Assembly: GCA_947503575.1 (NCBI GenBank)
Contig: CANNDZ010000001.1
Coordinates: 1,240,001-1,304,000 of the forward strand
Source: an uncultured Kordiimonas sp.
Lineage (GTDB): Bacteria; Pseudomonadota; Alphaproteobacteria; Sphingomonadales; Kordiimonadaceae
Length of the DNA: 64,000 nt
Direction of reading: 5' to 3'
Part shown: positions 26,113-33,828 of the stretch, one piece after another
How the letters are laid out: every line of letters begins with the position of its first letter
Position numbering within the stretch: the first letter of the stretch is position 1
Position numbers and translations under genes: made by a program
Notes under the pieces: model-generated
Databases searched by the model: none
The model's input: only the letters and a program-made list of their open reading frames with translations
What the model was told of the DNA's origin: nothing

Positions 26113-26984
26113 TGCAAAAACAGAAAAATCAAAAAGCCTGGTTTTTGGTGTTGCCTGTTTTCCTGCTGGTGGCTTTTTCCGCCATCATTCCGCTGATGAC
26201 GGTTGTCAACTATTCGGTGCAGGACAGTTTTGGCAATAATGAGTTTTTCTGGGTTGGCAGCGAATGGTTTGTTGAGGTTTTGAATTCTGACCGCTTTCAT
26301 TCGGCCCTTGGTCGGCAACTGATGTTCTCAGGCATCATTCTGGCGATTGAAATTCCCTTGGGTATCTGGATTGCGTTGCAGATGCCGAAAAAGGGTTGGG
26401 CTGTGTCTGCATGTCTGGTGCTGATGGCACTACCGCTGCTGATCCCCTGGAATGTGGTGGGCACCATTTGGCAAATTTTTGCCCGTGAGGATATTGGCTT
26501 GCTGGGCCATACGCTCGCTGCGTTGGGCGTGGATTACAACTATACACAGGATACCCTGTCGGCCTGGATAACGGTTGTCGTGATGGATGTGTGGCACTGG
26601 ACCAGCCTCGTGGTCCTGCTGTGTTATGCCGGTTTGTCCTCCATACCTGACGCTTATTATCAGGCGGCGCGCATTGACGGGGCAGACCGCTGGGCCGTGT
26701 TCCGCCATATCCAGTTACCGAAAATGCAACGGGTGCTACTGATTGCTGTGCTGCTGCGGTTCATGGACAGTTTCATGATTTATACGGAACCGTTTGTGGT
26801 AACAGGCGGCGGGCCGGGTAACGCCACAACTTTCCTGTCGATTGATCTGGTGAAAATGGCGATTGGCCAGTTTGATGTGGGTCCTGCGGCGGCCTTTTCG
26901 CTCATCTATTTCCTGATCGTGCTGCTGATAAGCTGGGTTTTCTACACCGTGGTTACCGCATGGGACGGGGAGGGGCAGTCATGA
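26112..26984 (+). CDS. glpP: Glycerol-type ABC importer, permease 1
   Basis: This MalF/UgpA-type inner-membrane permease has 290 residues and about six membrane segments. The first is at residues 10-32 (VLPVFLLVAFSAIIPLMTVV). The cytoplasmic coupling motif of binding-protein-dependent permeases is present as YYQAARIDGADRWAVFRHIQLPKM (EAA loop). Starts and stops overlap both neighbours. It would form the translocation heterodimer with the permease encoded next. Confidence 0.85.
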   Translation: MQKQKNQKAWFLVLPVFLLVAFSAIIPLMTVVNYSVQDSFGNNEFFWVGSEWFVEVLNSDRFHSALGRQLMFSGIILAIEIPLGIWIALQMPKKGWAVSACLVLMALPLLIPWNVVGTIWQIFAREDIGLLGHTLAALGVDYNYTQDTLSAWITVVVMDVWHWTSLVVLLCYAGLSSIPDAYYQAARIDGADRWAVFRHIQLPKMQRVLLIAVLLRFMDSFMIYTEPFVVTGGGPGNATTFLSIDLVKMAIGQFDVGPAAAFSLIYFLIVLLISWVFYTVVTAWDGEGQS

Positions 26985-27793
26985 ACCGCTCTGGCCTGAA
27001 AAATATCCGCCTGACGCCTATTCTTTACATCATATTCCTGATGGTGCCGATTTATTGGCTTTTGACCATGTCGCTGAAGACCAACACGGAAATATTGGGT
27101 GGGTTTTCGCTCTGGCCAAAGGACCCCACGCTGGATAACTTCCGCACCATTTTGACGGATGCAAGCTGGTATTCAGGTTACATAAATTCCACCATTTACG
27201 TTGTGCTGAACACCATCATTTCGATTACTGTGGCACTGCCTGCGGCCTATGCTTTTTCGCGCTACCGGTTTCTGGGGGACAAACACCTGTTTTTCTGGCT
27301 GCTTTCCAACCGTATGGCGCCGCCCGCCGTATTTGTGTTGCCCTTTTTCCAGCTTTACAGCTCCATTGGCCTATTCGATACCCATATTGCGGTGGCGCTA
27401 GCGCATTGCTTGTTTAATGTGCCGCTGGCGGTGTGGATTTTGGAAGGGTTCATGTCCGGCGTGCCAAAGGAAATTGATGAAACCGCGCAAATCGACGGTT
27501 ACAGTTTCCCGGCCTTTTTTACCCGCATTTTCATGCCGCTTATCGCCAGCGGCATCGGTGTCGCGGCCTTTTTCTGCTTTATGTTCAGTTGGGTGGAGCT
27601 GCTGATCGCGCGAACGCTTACCAGTGTGGATGCCAAGCCCATCGCCGCTGTGATGACACGTACGGTTTCGGCGTCGGGGTTGGATTGGGGCGTGCTCGCG
27701 GCGGCGGGCATACTCACCATTGTGCCGGGCGCGATTGTTATCTGGTTTGTGCGCAACCATATCGCCAAGGGCTTTGCCCTTGGTAGGGTTTAA
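26981..27793 (+). CDS. glpQ: Glycerol-type ABC importer, permease 2
   Basis: This MalG/UgpE-type permease has 270 residues and an N-terminal YIIFLMVPIYWLLTMSLK segment. The EAA coupling loop is VPKEIDETAQIDGYSFPAFFTRIFMPL. The ATG at 26981 overlaps the stop of the preceding permease gene (ATGA). Eleven bases separate it from a short membrane-protein gene. In rhizobial glp operons this is also the permease before the small membrane proteins. Confidence 0.85.
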   Translation: MNRSGLKNIRLTPILYIIFLMVPIYWLLTMSLKTNTEILGGFSLWPKDPTLDNFRTILTDASWYSGYINSTIYVVLNTIISITVALPAAYAFSRYRFLGDKHLFFWLLSNRMAPPAVFVLPFFQLYSSIGLFDTHIAVALAHCLFNVPLAVWILEGFMSGVPKEIDETAQIDGYSFPAFFTRIFMPLIASGIGVAAFFCFMFSWVELLIARTLTSVDAKPIAAVMTRTVSASGLDWGVLAAAGILTIVPGAIVIWFVRNHIAKGFALGRV

Positions 27794-27804
27794 GGAGGGC
27801 CCTG

Positions 27805-28032
27805 ATGAAGGACCGTGTTCACTACTGGTTAACAGGCCCCCACCACATGTGGGTTGGTCTGATAACTATTTGGTTTTCTATGATATTCACGATTTTATTT
27901 GCAATTGGATGGGCTGGCACAGATCGATTTATGTTTGTGTGCCTTCTTTCCGGGTTTCTCTATTGTGTGAATCTGTGGATTTGGAGGTTCGAACTGCGTC
28001 GTTCCAATCAGAGTAATGAGAAACAAGAATGA
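27805..28032 (+). CDS. Small two-helix membrane protein of the importer operon
   Basis: The 75-residue protein has two hydrophobic segments, roughly residues 15-37 (MWVGLITIWFSMIFTILFAI) and 41-60, with a positively charged C-terminus (RFELRRSNQSNEK). A GGAGGG ribosome site precedes the ATG and the stop overlaps the DUF2160 gene start, so it is co-translated with the transporter. I recognise no characterised family. A helper or assembly role for the permease is inferred from position. Confidence 0.75.
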   Translation: MKDRVHYWLTGPHHMWVGLITIWFSMIFTILFAIGWAGTDRFMFVCLLSGFLYCVNLWIWRFELRRSNQSNEKQE

Positions 28033-28313
28033 TGGATCTTGGCTGGATGGGATGGACGCCTTTTACCGCCACTTTTTTTGCTGTGATCGCGTCCTTGCTC
28101 GTGACCATGACGGTGTGGGAAATTGCCCGCCCCGGCGGTGCACCTCGGCGCGGAGTGCTCGGGTTTGAAACCACGCGGGGTGACCGTTTGTTTGTGTCCT
28201 TGCTCGGCAGCGCCTTCATTCATTTGGGGTGGCTATTTTTTGGCGGCACAGACCTTTGGTGGGCGTTGGGTGTGTCTGTCCTCTACGCCTTCGCGGTCTT
28301 CAGGTGGGTTTAA
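28029..28313 (+). CDS. DUF2160 family small integral membrane protein
   Basis: The 94-residue protein has three hydrophobic stretches: TPFTATFFAVIASLLVTMTVWE, LFVSLLGSAFIHLGWLFF and WWALGVSVLYAFAVF. An RPGGAPRRGVLGFETTRGDRLF connector lies between the first two. This is the DUF2160 pattern, a family found beside glycerol-type ABC transporters, normally directly before the binding-protein gene. Here the binding-protein gene does not follow; the next plus-strand gene of the system is at 35,722. Function unknown; perhaps an accessory membrane subunit. Confidence 0.85.
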   Translation: MMDLGWMGWTPFTATFFAVIASLLVTMTVWEIARPGGAPRRGVLGFETTRGDRLFVSLLGSAFIHLGWLFFGGTDLWWALGVSVLYAFAVFRWV

Positions 28314-28328
28314 TAGACTTGAGCGGCG

Positions 28329-30617
28329 TCAGACAAAAAAGCCCTCTTTTGAGATTGGCAGTGTACGCACCCTGTGGCCTGTGACGGCAAAAATCGCATT
28401 GCATACCGCAGGCGCAAGAGGCGGTAGTGCGGGTTCGCCGACCCCAGTAGGTGGGTTGTCGCTTCGAATGAAATGCACGTCGACTATGGGCGCGCTCTCC
28501 ATACGCAACAGTGGATAGGTATCGAAATTGGCCTGCTCAATACGGCCCTGTTCCATGGTTATTTCCTGCTCTGCCATCACGCTCAGGCCGTCAATAACCG
28601 ATCCCTGAACCTGATTTTCAGCACCGCTCATGTTCACAACAGCGCCGATATCCGCCGCCACAGTAACCCGATGCACGGTCACCTGTTTCGTCTCATCAAC
28701 GCTGACGTCCGCCACTTCTGCAAAGTACCCGGCATGGCTGAAATGAAATGCCAGGCCGAGCGCACGGCCGGTGGGCAAAGTCTTGTTCCAGCCAGCTTTT
28801 TCCGCTGCAAGCTTGATGACGTCCACCGCCCGGCCTGTATTTAGGCCGTATGGGGTTCGGGGTGGTAGCCACCGTGGCTCACCCATGATTTCAAGTAGGA
28901 ATGCGAGATGGTCCCGCCCAGCAGCAGTCGAAAGCTCATGCAAGAAGCTCTGGATTGCCCATGCCCGCGTATTTGAGCCAGGCGCGCGCAATAAGCCGCA
29001 CCGCGTCCGCAAAGGCAGCAAAGACTGGCTCAGGCGAAAATTGTTTACCAGATGCGCTGGAAACTCGTGCTCAGGTTGGCGCGGCACTGCAGCGATCACG
29101 GGTTTTTCGCCGTCATTGCTGAAAGTGATTATATGATCCTGCCATGCGGTGAGCTTGCCGCCTTCATCCAGTCCGCCCATGAAAGCATGAAAACCTGCGG
29201 TACGATAAAAATCATGCTGCATGTCATCTTCGCGGGTCCATGTCAGTTTGACAGGTGCGTTGATCGCCCTGGAAATCGCCGCGGCTTCACAGGCGTAATC
29301 ATTGACCAACCGGCGTCCAAACCCACCGCCTACACGCGTTTGATGCAACATAACGGCGTCTTGGCTGATACCTAGCAGGCGGGCGACAGCGGTTACGCCG
29401 CGCGTGGGCGACTGAGTTGGTGCCCACAGCTCGACTGTGTCGCCTTTAAACCAGGCCGTGCAGTTTTGTGGCTCAAGGTTGGCGTGGGCGGCAAAATGAT
29501 AGGTATAGTAGGCACCTACAGACGTTGCTGCAGCGGCTGTTGCAGCGTCCGCATCGCCGGTTTCATGCAACACTTTCTTGCCTGGCTTGTCTTTCAGGCC
29601 TTCTGCTGCCTGCTGAAGTGCACTCCAGCTGTCCTTCGAAGCCTCCGCTTCATCCCACTCAACCCGTAACTGTTCTTTGGCCTGAAACGCCGCCCAGGTC
29701 GATGTGGCGACAATCGCCACACCCGGCATCAGTTCGAGGTCATTGCCGTTGCCGTCGAGAATAAAGGCATGCTTAACGCCGGGCAGCGCCAGAATTTCAT
29801 CCAAATTGGCACTCTTGGCCTTGCCACCGACGGCTGGGCATTTTTGATAAATAGCGAAAAGCATACCGGGCAGGGTCTGGTCGATGCCAAACAATGGCTT
29901 GCCGGTTACGACGGCGAGATTATCAACGCCGCCCTTGCGGGTACCAATGAGTGTAAAGTCCTCGCGGTCTTTCAGTCTCAAGCTCGCCGTCGGCGGCACG
30001 GGCAGAGTGGCTGCTTTTTCTACAAGCGTGCCGTATGCCGCCCGGCGGCCTGTTGGCTCATGAACAACAAAGCTTTTTTTTGTGGTGCACTCAGTGGCGG
30101 GCACTTGCCATTCTATGGCTGCCGCCTGCACCAGCATGTGCCGAGCTGCCGCTCCGACCTCTCGCATGCTGTTCCAGTTGCGAGCGATAGAACGCGAGCC
30201 ACCAGCATTTTGGCGGCCAAACAGCGTTACGTTGATTGGCGACTGTTCCACCTTCACATCGGCCCAGTCGGCGTCCAACTCTTCGGCGATAATCATTGGC
30301 ATCGCGGTTTTGATACCCTGACCTATCTCGGGGTTTTTCGAATAGATATAGATGGTGCCTTCGGGCGTAATTCGGATATAGGCATTGAGCGCCGTCTCCG
30401 CACCCGGTGAGGCGGCCTTTGCCCTGCCTTCCAAGCTAAAGGCCAGGACAAGCCCCATGCCTGCCGCACCGGCTACTTTCAGGAATGAGCGGCGACCCAT
30501 GCCGGCGTTCTGCTGTGGGCTTGACATTTCGTTCTGCTCGTTTTGGCCAGCGCTCGCCAAAGGCTCGATTTCGTCCAAAAGTTCTTCAAGGCTGCAGCTT
30601 GCTGTGCGTTCGGTCAT
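28329..30617 (-). CDS. Tat-exported molybdenum hydroxylase large subunit (IorB-like aldehyde/N-heterocycle oxidase)
   Basis: This 762-residue protein has a twin-arginine signal (GRRSFLKVAGAAGMGLVLAF, from about residue 40) behind an unusually long N-region. An ATG at 30527 would give a shorter leader. Molybdopterin-binding motifs of the isoquinoline 1-oxidoreductase beta family are present: EIGQGIKTAMPMIIAEELDA, RVGGGFGRRLVNDYACEA and the C-terminal catalytic-glutamate motif TGVGEPALPPLAPAVCNAI. The enzyme would hydroxylate aldehydes or aromatic heterocycles in the periplasm. No [2Fe-2S] partner subunit or cytochrome c gene is adjacent, so it is an orphan here. Substrate unknown. Confidence 0.87.
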   Translation of the reverse strand: MTERTASCSLEELLDEIEPLASAGQNEQNEMSSPQQNAGMGRRSFLKVAGAAGMGLVLAFSLEGRAKAASPGAETALNAYIRITPEGTIYIYSKNPEIGQGIKTAMPMIIAEELDADWADVKVEQSPINVTLFGRQNAGGSRSIARNWNSMREVGAAARHMLVQAAAIEWQVPATECTTKKSFVVHEPTGRRAAYGTLVEKAATLPVPPTASLRLKDREDFTLIGTRKGGVDNLAVVTGKPLFGIDQTLPGMLFAIYQKCPAVGGKAKSANLDEILALPGVKHAFILDGNGNDLELMPGVAIVATSTWAAFQAKEQLRVEWDEAEASKDSWSALQQAAEGLKDKPGKKVLHETGDADAATAAAATSVGAYYTYHFAAHANLEPQNCTAWFKGDTVELWAPTQSPTRGVTAVARLLGISQDAVMLHQTRVGGGFGRRLVNDYACEAAAISRAINAPVKLTWTREDDMQHDFYRTAGFHAFMGGLDEGGKLTAWQDHIITFSNDGEKPVIAAVPRQPEHEFPAHLVNNFRLSQSLLPLRTRCGLLRAPGSNTRAWAIQSFLHELSTAAGRDHLAFLLEIMGEPRWLPPRTPYGLNTGRAVDVIKLAAEKAGWNKTLPTGRALGLAFHFSHAGYFAEVADVSVDETKQVTVHRVTVAADIGAVVNMSGAENQVQGSVIDGLSVMAEQEITMEQGRIEQANFDTYPLLRMESAPIVDVHFIRSDNPPTGVGEPALPPLAPAVCNAIFAVTGHRVRTLPISKEGFFV

Positions 30618-30758
30618 ATCTCGTTGTGTCCGGATAATGTTTTCTTTGCGTGTACAATCAATGGGCTGCTGCCCCTATCCAAGATCGACGAAGCGTGCGC
30701 CGTACGGCGTGAACAGAAAGTGTATACGAGAACGAGAAAAATGAGAGTCTGCGCCGGG

Positions 30759-31007
30759 CTAAAACTTCGGGGCCTGCACGATGTAAGCGCCGATCTCCGT
30801 TTCGCCAACGGCTTTACTTGCTTCAAGCCGGTGAACCCCTTCAATAAGGACCATGCGCCCTTTTCCTTCACGCACCTTGATGGGTTTCATGTCGTCGCCT
30901 GCCAGCATTTGCTCAACTGTCGCGTCAACCTTGTCTTGCTGCAGTTCGTTGCGCCGCGCCGTTGGCACATAAATATCGTCAATCTTGACCGCGACAATTT
31001 TCATCAT
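30759..31007 (-). CDS. Small ParB/sulfiredoxin-fold protein
   Basis: The 82-residue protein is a stand-alone ParB-N/Srx-like domain: an N-terminal VKIDDIYVP strand, an M.A.D..KPIKVREGKGRMVLIEGVHRLEASKAVGE core and a short end. The EGVHRLEA segment corresponds to the nucleotide-binding G.HR..A box of ParB-type domains. No helix-turn-helix is attached, so chromosome segregation is unlikely. It belongs to a run of small minus-strand genes whose neighbours are also uncharacterised. A role as a small CTPase or nuclease-like factor is speculation. Confidence 0.75.
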   Translation of the reverse strand: MMKIVAVKIDDIYVPTARRNELQQDKVDATVEQMLAGDDMKPIKVREGKGRMVLIEGVHRLEASKAVGETEIGAYIVQAPKF

Positions 31008-31185
31008 GGCTCATGCCTCTCCCCATCTGTGGCCAAAACTGTCGCATAGAATAGGCTCGGTATCTAATCTCTTTTTACTGTGGACTGGAAATGCCGCCGA
31101 AACCAAGATGCAGCAACTCTATGGTCTTAACGACGGCGCATGTAGTTCGAGGCGGGGAATGATCAGCTCTTGTTTGGGTCGTCTG

Positions 31186-31347
31186 CTAACGCGTCTTCTC
31201 GCAGCGCTTGGCTTGCGCAATGGCATCCTTAAGAGAAGTATAGCGGAAAGTATCAAAAATATAATAGTCCACCGGTTCACGTGTGATGCCGTATTTTGCC
31301 ATTTCTTCCGCGTCCTGGGACTGCTGCACTTCAGTGTTTTGGGTCAT
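31186..31347 (-). CDS. Very short conserved-looking protein (53 residues)
   Basis: A frame of 53 codons encodes MTQNTEVQQSQDAEEMAKYG followed by an EPVDYYIFDTFRYTSLKDAI core and a basic end (AQAKRCEKTR). A strong AGGAGG ribosome site lies nine bases upstream of the ATG at 31347; a second in-frame ATG at 31353 is closer. The MAKYGIT..PVDYY pattern is one I recall from small alphaproteobacterial proteins of unknown function. It lies in the same direction as its small neighbours. Existence is well supported by the ribosome site; function unknown. Confidence 0.7.
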   Translation of the reverse strand: MTQNTEVQQSQDAEEMAKYGITREPVDYYIFDTFRYTSLKDAIAQAKRCEKTR

Positions 31348-31423
31348 CGTCATTCTCCTCCTAAAAAATCAAATAGTTGAGCACCTTTTTGCATTTTTTG
31401 AAACAGGTGCTGAGGCCGTCATA

Positions 31424-31642
31424 CTAACTTGAGGAAGAATGCCCACGCCGATGATTGTTCTGGCGGGTTGCTTCCAATGGAACACCATTTTTCCAAGTGT
31501 TTTTACATTTGCATCGACGGCATATGCGTTCGCCGACCCAAGTGCTTTCAAACGGAACCTCACATGTCAAACAAGGCCTGAGTCTGGCGCCACTTGATGT
31601 GGCGGTAGGCTTGGTTGATTCTACTTTATTCGTCTGGGTCAT
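31424..31642 (-). CDS. Small zinc-ribbon protein
   Basis: The 72-residue protein has a CLTC...C(R)RC arrangement: RPCLTCEVPFESTW then GERICRRCKCKN, a likely four-cysteine zinc ribbon. A Thr/Ser-rich N-terminal tail and a basic C-terminal tail flank it. The ATG at 31642 overlaps the stop of the 103-residue gene upstream (ATGA), supporting co-translation. A frame at 31369-31563 overlapping its 3' part lacks any such pattern and is not counted. Possible nucleic-acid or protein binding; no known function. Confidence 0.72.
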   Translation of the reverse strand: MTQTNKVESTKPTATSSGARLRPCLTCEVPFESTWVGERICRRCKCKNTWKNGVPLEATRQNNHRRGHSSSS

Positions 31643-31950
31643 GACTTTTTCTCCTCTGCTGCATAAAGTCGCGTCAAAGCATCCCTGGTTTGCACAAGAA
31701 GCTTTTTGCGTGTCCCACTTAGAGCGCCGGACTCGGCTGCGAATACTTCGAGTAAGTAAAGTGCCCGTGCACCGACCTCAGGCCAGGTTGATGCTGAAGA
31801 TTTCAGGTATGACCGTTCAAGCTCTTGCTGCTGTTCCTTTAAGGCATGTGTACGCGCCAAAAACTCTACAATGTCGTGGCATCGTGCTTCGGTCGCCTTC
31901 TGGGCGTTCGCGCCACGATATTTGTCAAGGTCAACGGGTAGGTCAGGCAT
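31639..31950 (-). CDS. Small helical protein of unknown function
   Basis: The 103-residue product is predicted to be mainly helical: a KATEARCHDIVEFLARTHALKEQQQ stretch, a TWPEVGARALYLLEVFAAE helix and a C-terminal LVQTRDALTRLYAAEEKK. The TWPE.....YLL..FA pattern resembles short uncharacterised alphaproteobacterial proteins. It overlaps the zinc-ribbon gene by four bases. No signal peptide or membrane segment is seen. Confidence 0.68.
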   Translation of the reverse strand: MPDLPVDLDKYRGANAQKATEARCHDIVEFLARTHALKEQQQELERSYLKSSASTWPEVGARALYLLEVFAAESGALSGTRKKLLVQTRDALTRLYAAEEKKS

Positions 31951-32041
31951 TTTCTCATTCCCTCTTCGGGCGGGTTAATCGGAGATAACACGAGCCGGCT
32001 TTAGCGACGCGGATATCATCCGTTGCAATGGTTTGGCGGTA

Positions 32042-32956
32042 TTAAGACGCCACGCATGTGTCCCGACGTTTTTGAAACTTCGGATCACAGTCCCAGCCGT
32101 TGCCAGAAACGCTGATGTGAGCATTTGCAGGTAATCGGATGGCTTCGCATGCGTCGCCGCGGGCGGCAAATCCTCGCAAACAGCTCCAGCCTTCCCGGTA
32201 GGATGCCGTGTCGAGATATCCGTTCAGGGGAACCTTGATTTCATTGCATGCGCCACGTTTTTTTTGAAATCCACGCTCGCAGGCCCAACCGTCGCCCGAG
32301 GAGTCATTGTTGAGATATCCGTTGGCGGGTACCTCAATTGGCGCGCAAGTATTTCCATTCGCGCGAAACCCTCGTCCACAGGCCCAGCCTACAGACCAAG
32401 ATGAGTCCGAAAAATAGGCGTTTTCGGGCAATTCGATTAGAATACAACTTTCGCCTTCCTTGCGGTAGGTTCGGTTGCAGGCCCAGTCAGGGTTTGCACT
32501 ACTTGTCGTGAGGTGGGCATTTTCGGGTACGGGTACCAATACGCATGCTGCTCCCTCGCGGCGATAGCCCCTTTTGCATGCCCAGCCAGTTCCATACAGG
32601 GAGGAGGCAAGAAATCCGTTTTCGGGTACCTGGATTTCATAGCAACTATCTTGTCTGTGCATATAGCCGCGCAGGCATTCCCAACCGCGTCCATAAGTTG
32701 TTGTTGTGAAGTAAGCATTTACGGGCAGTGCAATCTCGGTGCAGCTCGAATCATTGGCACGGTACCCAAGATCACAGGTCCAACCTCTGCCATAATTGTT
32801 GGCCCGGGCATTTGCGGGAACAGCGTTATCTGAAACTTGTCCCTGAGCGATTGACGCAGACGACGTCACCGCAGCCAGTGTCGCTGTGAAGGCAGCTAAA
32901 CCTATAAGGCGGACCAAACGCGCCATGCTTGTTTTAAGGTATATTGATGGTTTCAT
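32042..32956 (-). CDS. Exported protein made of eight cysteine-pair tandem repeats
   Basis: After a signal peptide (about residues 10-38) the 304-residue protein consists of eight tandem units of about 32 residues. The consensus unit is (V/L)P.NA(Y/H)(L/F)..SS...GW.C.RGY...G.(S/A)C..I. Each repeat has one Cys after the GW pair and a second about 12 residues later, so eight disulfides are plausible in the periplasm or outside. An AGAGGAAAT ribosome site precedes the ATG at 32956. Similar repeats occur in hypothetical proteins of other proteobacteria; I know of no function. An adhesive, carbohydrate-binding or structural role is possible but unproven. Confidence 0.85.
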   Translation of the reverse strand: MKPSIYLKTSMARLVRLIGLAAFTATLAAVTSSASIAQGQVSDNAVPANARANNYGRGWTCDLGYRANDSSCTEIALPVNAYFTTTTYGRGWECLRGYMHRQDSCYEIQVPENGFLASSLYGTGWACKRGYRREGAACVLVPVPENAHLTTSSANPDWACNRTYRKEGESCILIELPENAYFSDSSWSVGWACGRGFRANGNTCAPIEVPANGYLNNDSSGDGWACERGFQKKRGACNEIKVPLNGYLDTASYREGWSCLRGFAARGDACEAIRLPANAHISVSGNGWDCDPKFQKRRDTCVAS

Positions 32957-33049
32957 TTGATTTCCTCTGGTCGGAACTTACGTCCGCAAAAGTCGGTGCG
33001 GGCCGCATACTCATTATTGGCGCGCATGAACGGTGCATCCGGGCAGTTT

Positions 33050-33319
33050 TCAATTCCTTTGCAGGCCGTCCCGTGCGAGTGCGGCATCCAGTTCACGAGG
33101 GTCACGCAGTGTGATAACGTCGGACTGACCGGGATGGCGCGGATCCGGTGGCAGATAGAGCGAGACCTGTGTGCGTCGATGGGCAGTAAAAGTAAGGCCG
33201 TCGAGAATGTCTTCTTCAATCACCACCTTATAAGACCCGGCGGGCAGGGTTTTCGCGTAACCGCTGAACGAAAAACAGTTCTGAAATGTCACGATTTTTT
33301 CGGTTGTCCGGTTTTTCAC
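33050..33319 (-). CDS. Small conserved hypothetical protein
   Basis: The 89-residue protein begins MKNRTTEKIVTFQNCFSFSG and continues with LPAGSYKVVIEEDILDGLTF, a HRRTQVSLYLPP strand and an ELDAALARDG end. This pattern, FxxPFxLxG...LP.G.Y.V..DEE...GL....YRR, matches a small alphaproteobacterial family I have seen only as hypothetical. It is predicted to be mostly beta and has no signal peptide. The overlapping frame 32953-33219 begins inside it in another phase and is treated as a shadow, though its last 30 residues fill the gap to the repeat-protein gene. Confidence 0.75.
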   Translation of the reverse strand: MKNRTTEKIVTFQNCFSFSGYAKTLPAGSYKVVIEEDILDGLTFTAHRRTQVSLYLPPDPRHPGQSDVITLRDPRELDAALARDGLQRN

Positions 33320-33405
33320 GATGAATTCCTGGATGACACCGCTTGTGTCAGGGGGAGAAGGAACGCCTTCCCACCCCCTTGAACCAATTCACTGAATCAG
33401 TTCAG

Positions 33406-33424
33406 AAAGCCGATTGTCGGCTTT
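33406..33424 (-). terminator. Hairpin at the 3' end of the 41-residue gene
   Basis: AAAGCCGA-TTG-TCGGCTTT forms a perfect eight-pair hairpin that overlaps the TAA of the short gene. On the minus strand it is not followed by a long T-run. A run of eight T lies on the plus-strand side. A weak terminator or an RNA stability element is possible. Confidence 0.4.
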
Positions 33425-33548
33425 AAGTTTTTTTTGGCTCTTCTGCGGGCGTCTTTTCGACTGCCTTGTCGGTCGCGTCAGCTGGCTTTGTATCCGGTTT
33501 TGCCGGGCCTGATGCGGTTGTTCCTTTGGGTAGGTCTTTATAGGACAT
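33423..33548 (-). CDS. Very short Lys/Pro/Ala-rich protein (41 residues)
   Basis: A 41-codon frame encodes MSYKDLPKGTTASGPAKP, then a disordered, charged run with repeated KP.D/A.DK.VEK elements and a PAEEPKKT end. An AAAGGG ribosome site lies seven bases before the ATG at 33548; an in-frame ATG at 33563 has none. Short Ala/Lys/Pro proteins of this type occur in alphaproteobacteria. Low complexity makes similarity weak evidence, so existence is moderately supported and function unknown. Confidence 0.55.
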   Translation of the reverse strand: MSYKDLPKGTTASGPAKPDTKPADATDKAVEKTPAEEPKKT

Positions 33549-33599
33549 CAAATGCCCTTTCATGGATGCGGCAATAATCTGCCGCTAAGCACAGCCATG

Positions 33600-33695
33600 A
33601 TCGGCTGCATGCCTATATATGGGGATTAGCAATAAAATTACAACAGCGTATTATATATTAACAAAATTTATATGTTTATTGTAATATTATTTCTA
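33600..33695. promoter_or_regulatory. AT-rich intergenic stretch, probable promoter of the small-gene run
   Basis: This stretch is far richer in A and T than the rest of the window, with runs such as TATTATATATTAACAAAATTTATA. It lies upstream of the minus-strand small genes and downstream of the DUF885 gene. On the minus strand a TATAAT-like box is present (AATATATAATACG). It may be a promoter or a boundary of acquired DNA. Confidence 0.4.
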
Positions 33696-33828
33696 ATCAG
33701 CCGCAACCCTAACCGGAAACTGGGGTTTGGGCCGGGTAGTTCCCATTCTCATACGGGTTCCATCCCTCTTTGGTGAGCCTGAACCCTCACGCCTGTCAGC
33801 GGCCATCCCTTTCAGGGAGCCAACACCG

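Noticed and set aside
30985-31380. 131-residue plus-strand frame over the small-gene run
   Set aside because: It runs antisense to the 53-residue gene with a strong ribosome site, has no recognisable motif, and lacks its own ribosome site.
31369-31563. 64-residue frame overlapping the zinc-ribbon gene
   Set aside because: It lacks the Cys pattern and the ATGA coupling that support the 72-residue frame.
32953-33219. 88-residue minus-strand frame with a signal-like start
   Set aside because: It overlaps the better-supported 89-residue gene in another phase. Only its last 30 residues fill otherwise empty sequence, and no ribosome site supports a shorter version.
28329-33600. Prophage or transposon explanation for the small-gene block
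   Set aside because: No integrase, transposase, phage structural gene, tRNA target or flanking repeat could be seen. Acquisition remains possible but is not shown.
33693-33803. Possible 37-residue basic protein downstream of DUF885
   Set aside because: No properly spaced ribosome site, no patterned composition, and most of the longer frame is antiphase to the DUF885 3' end.
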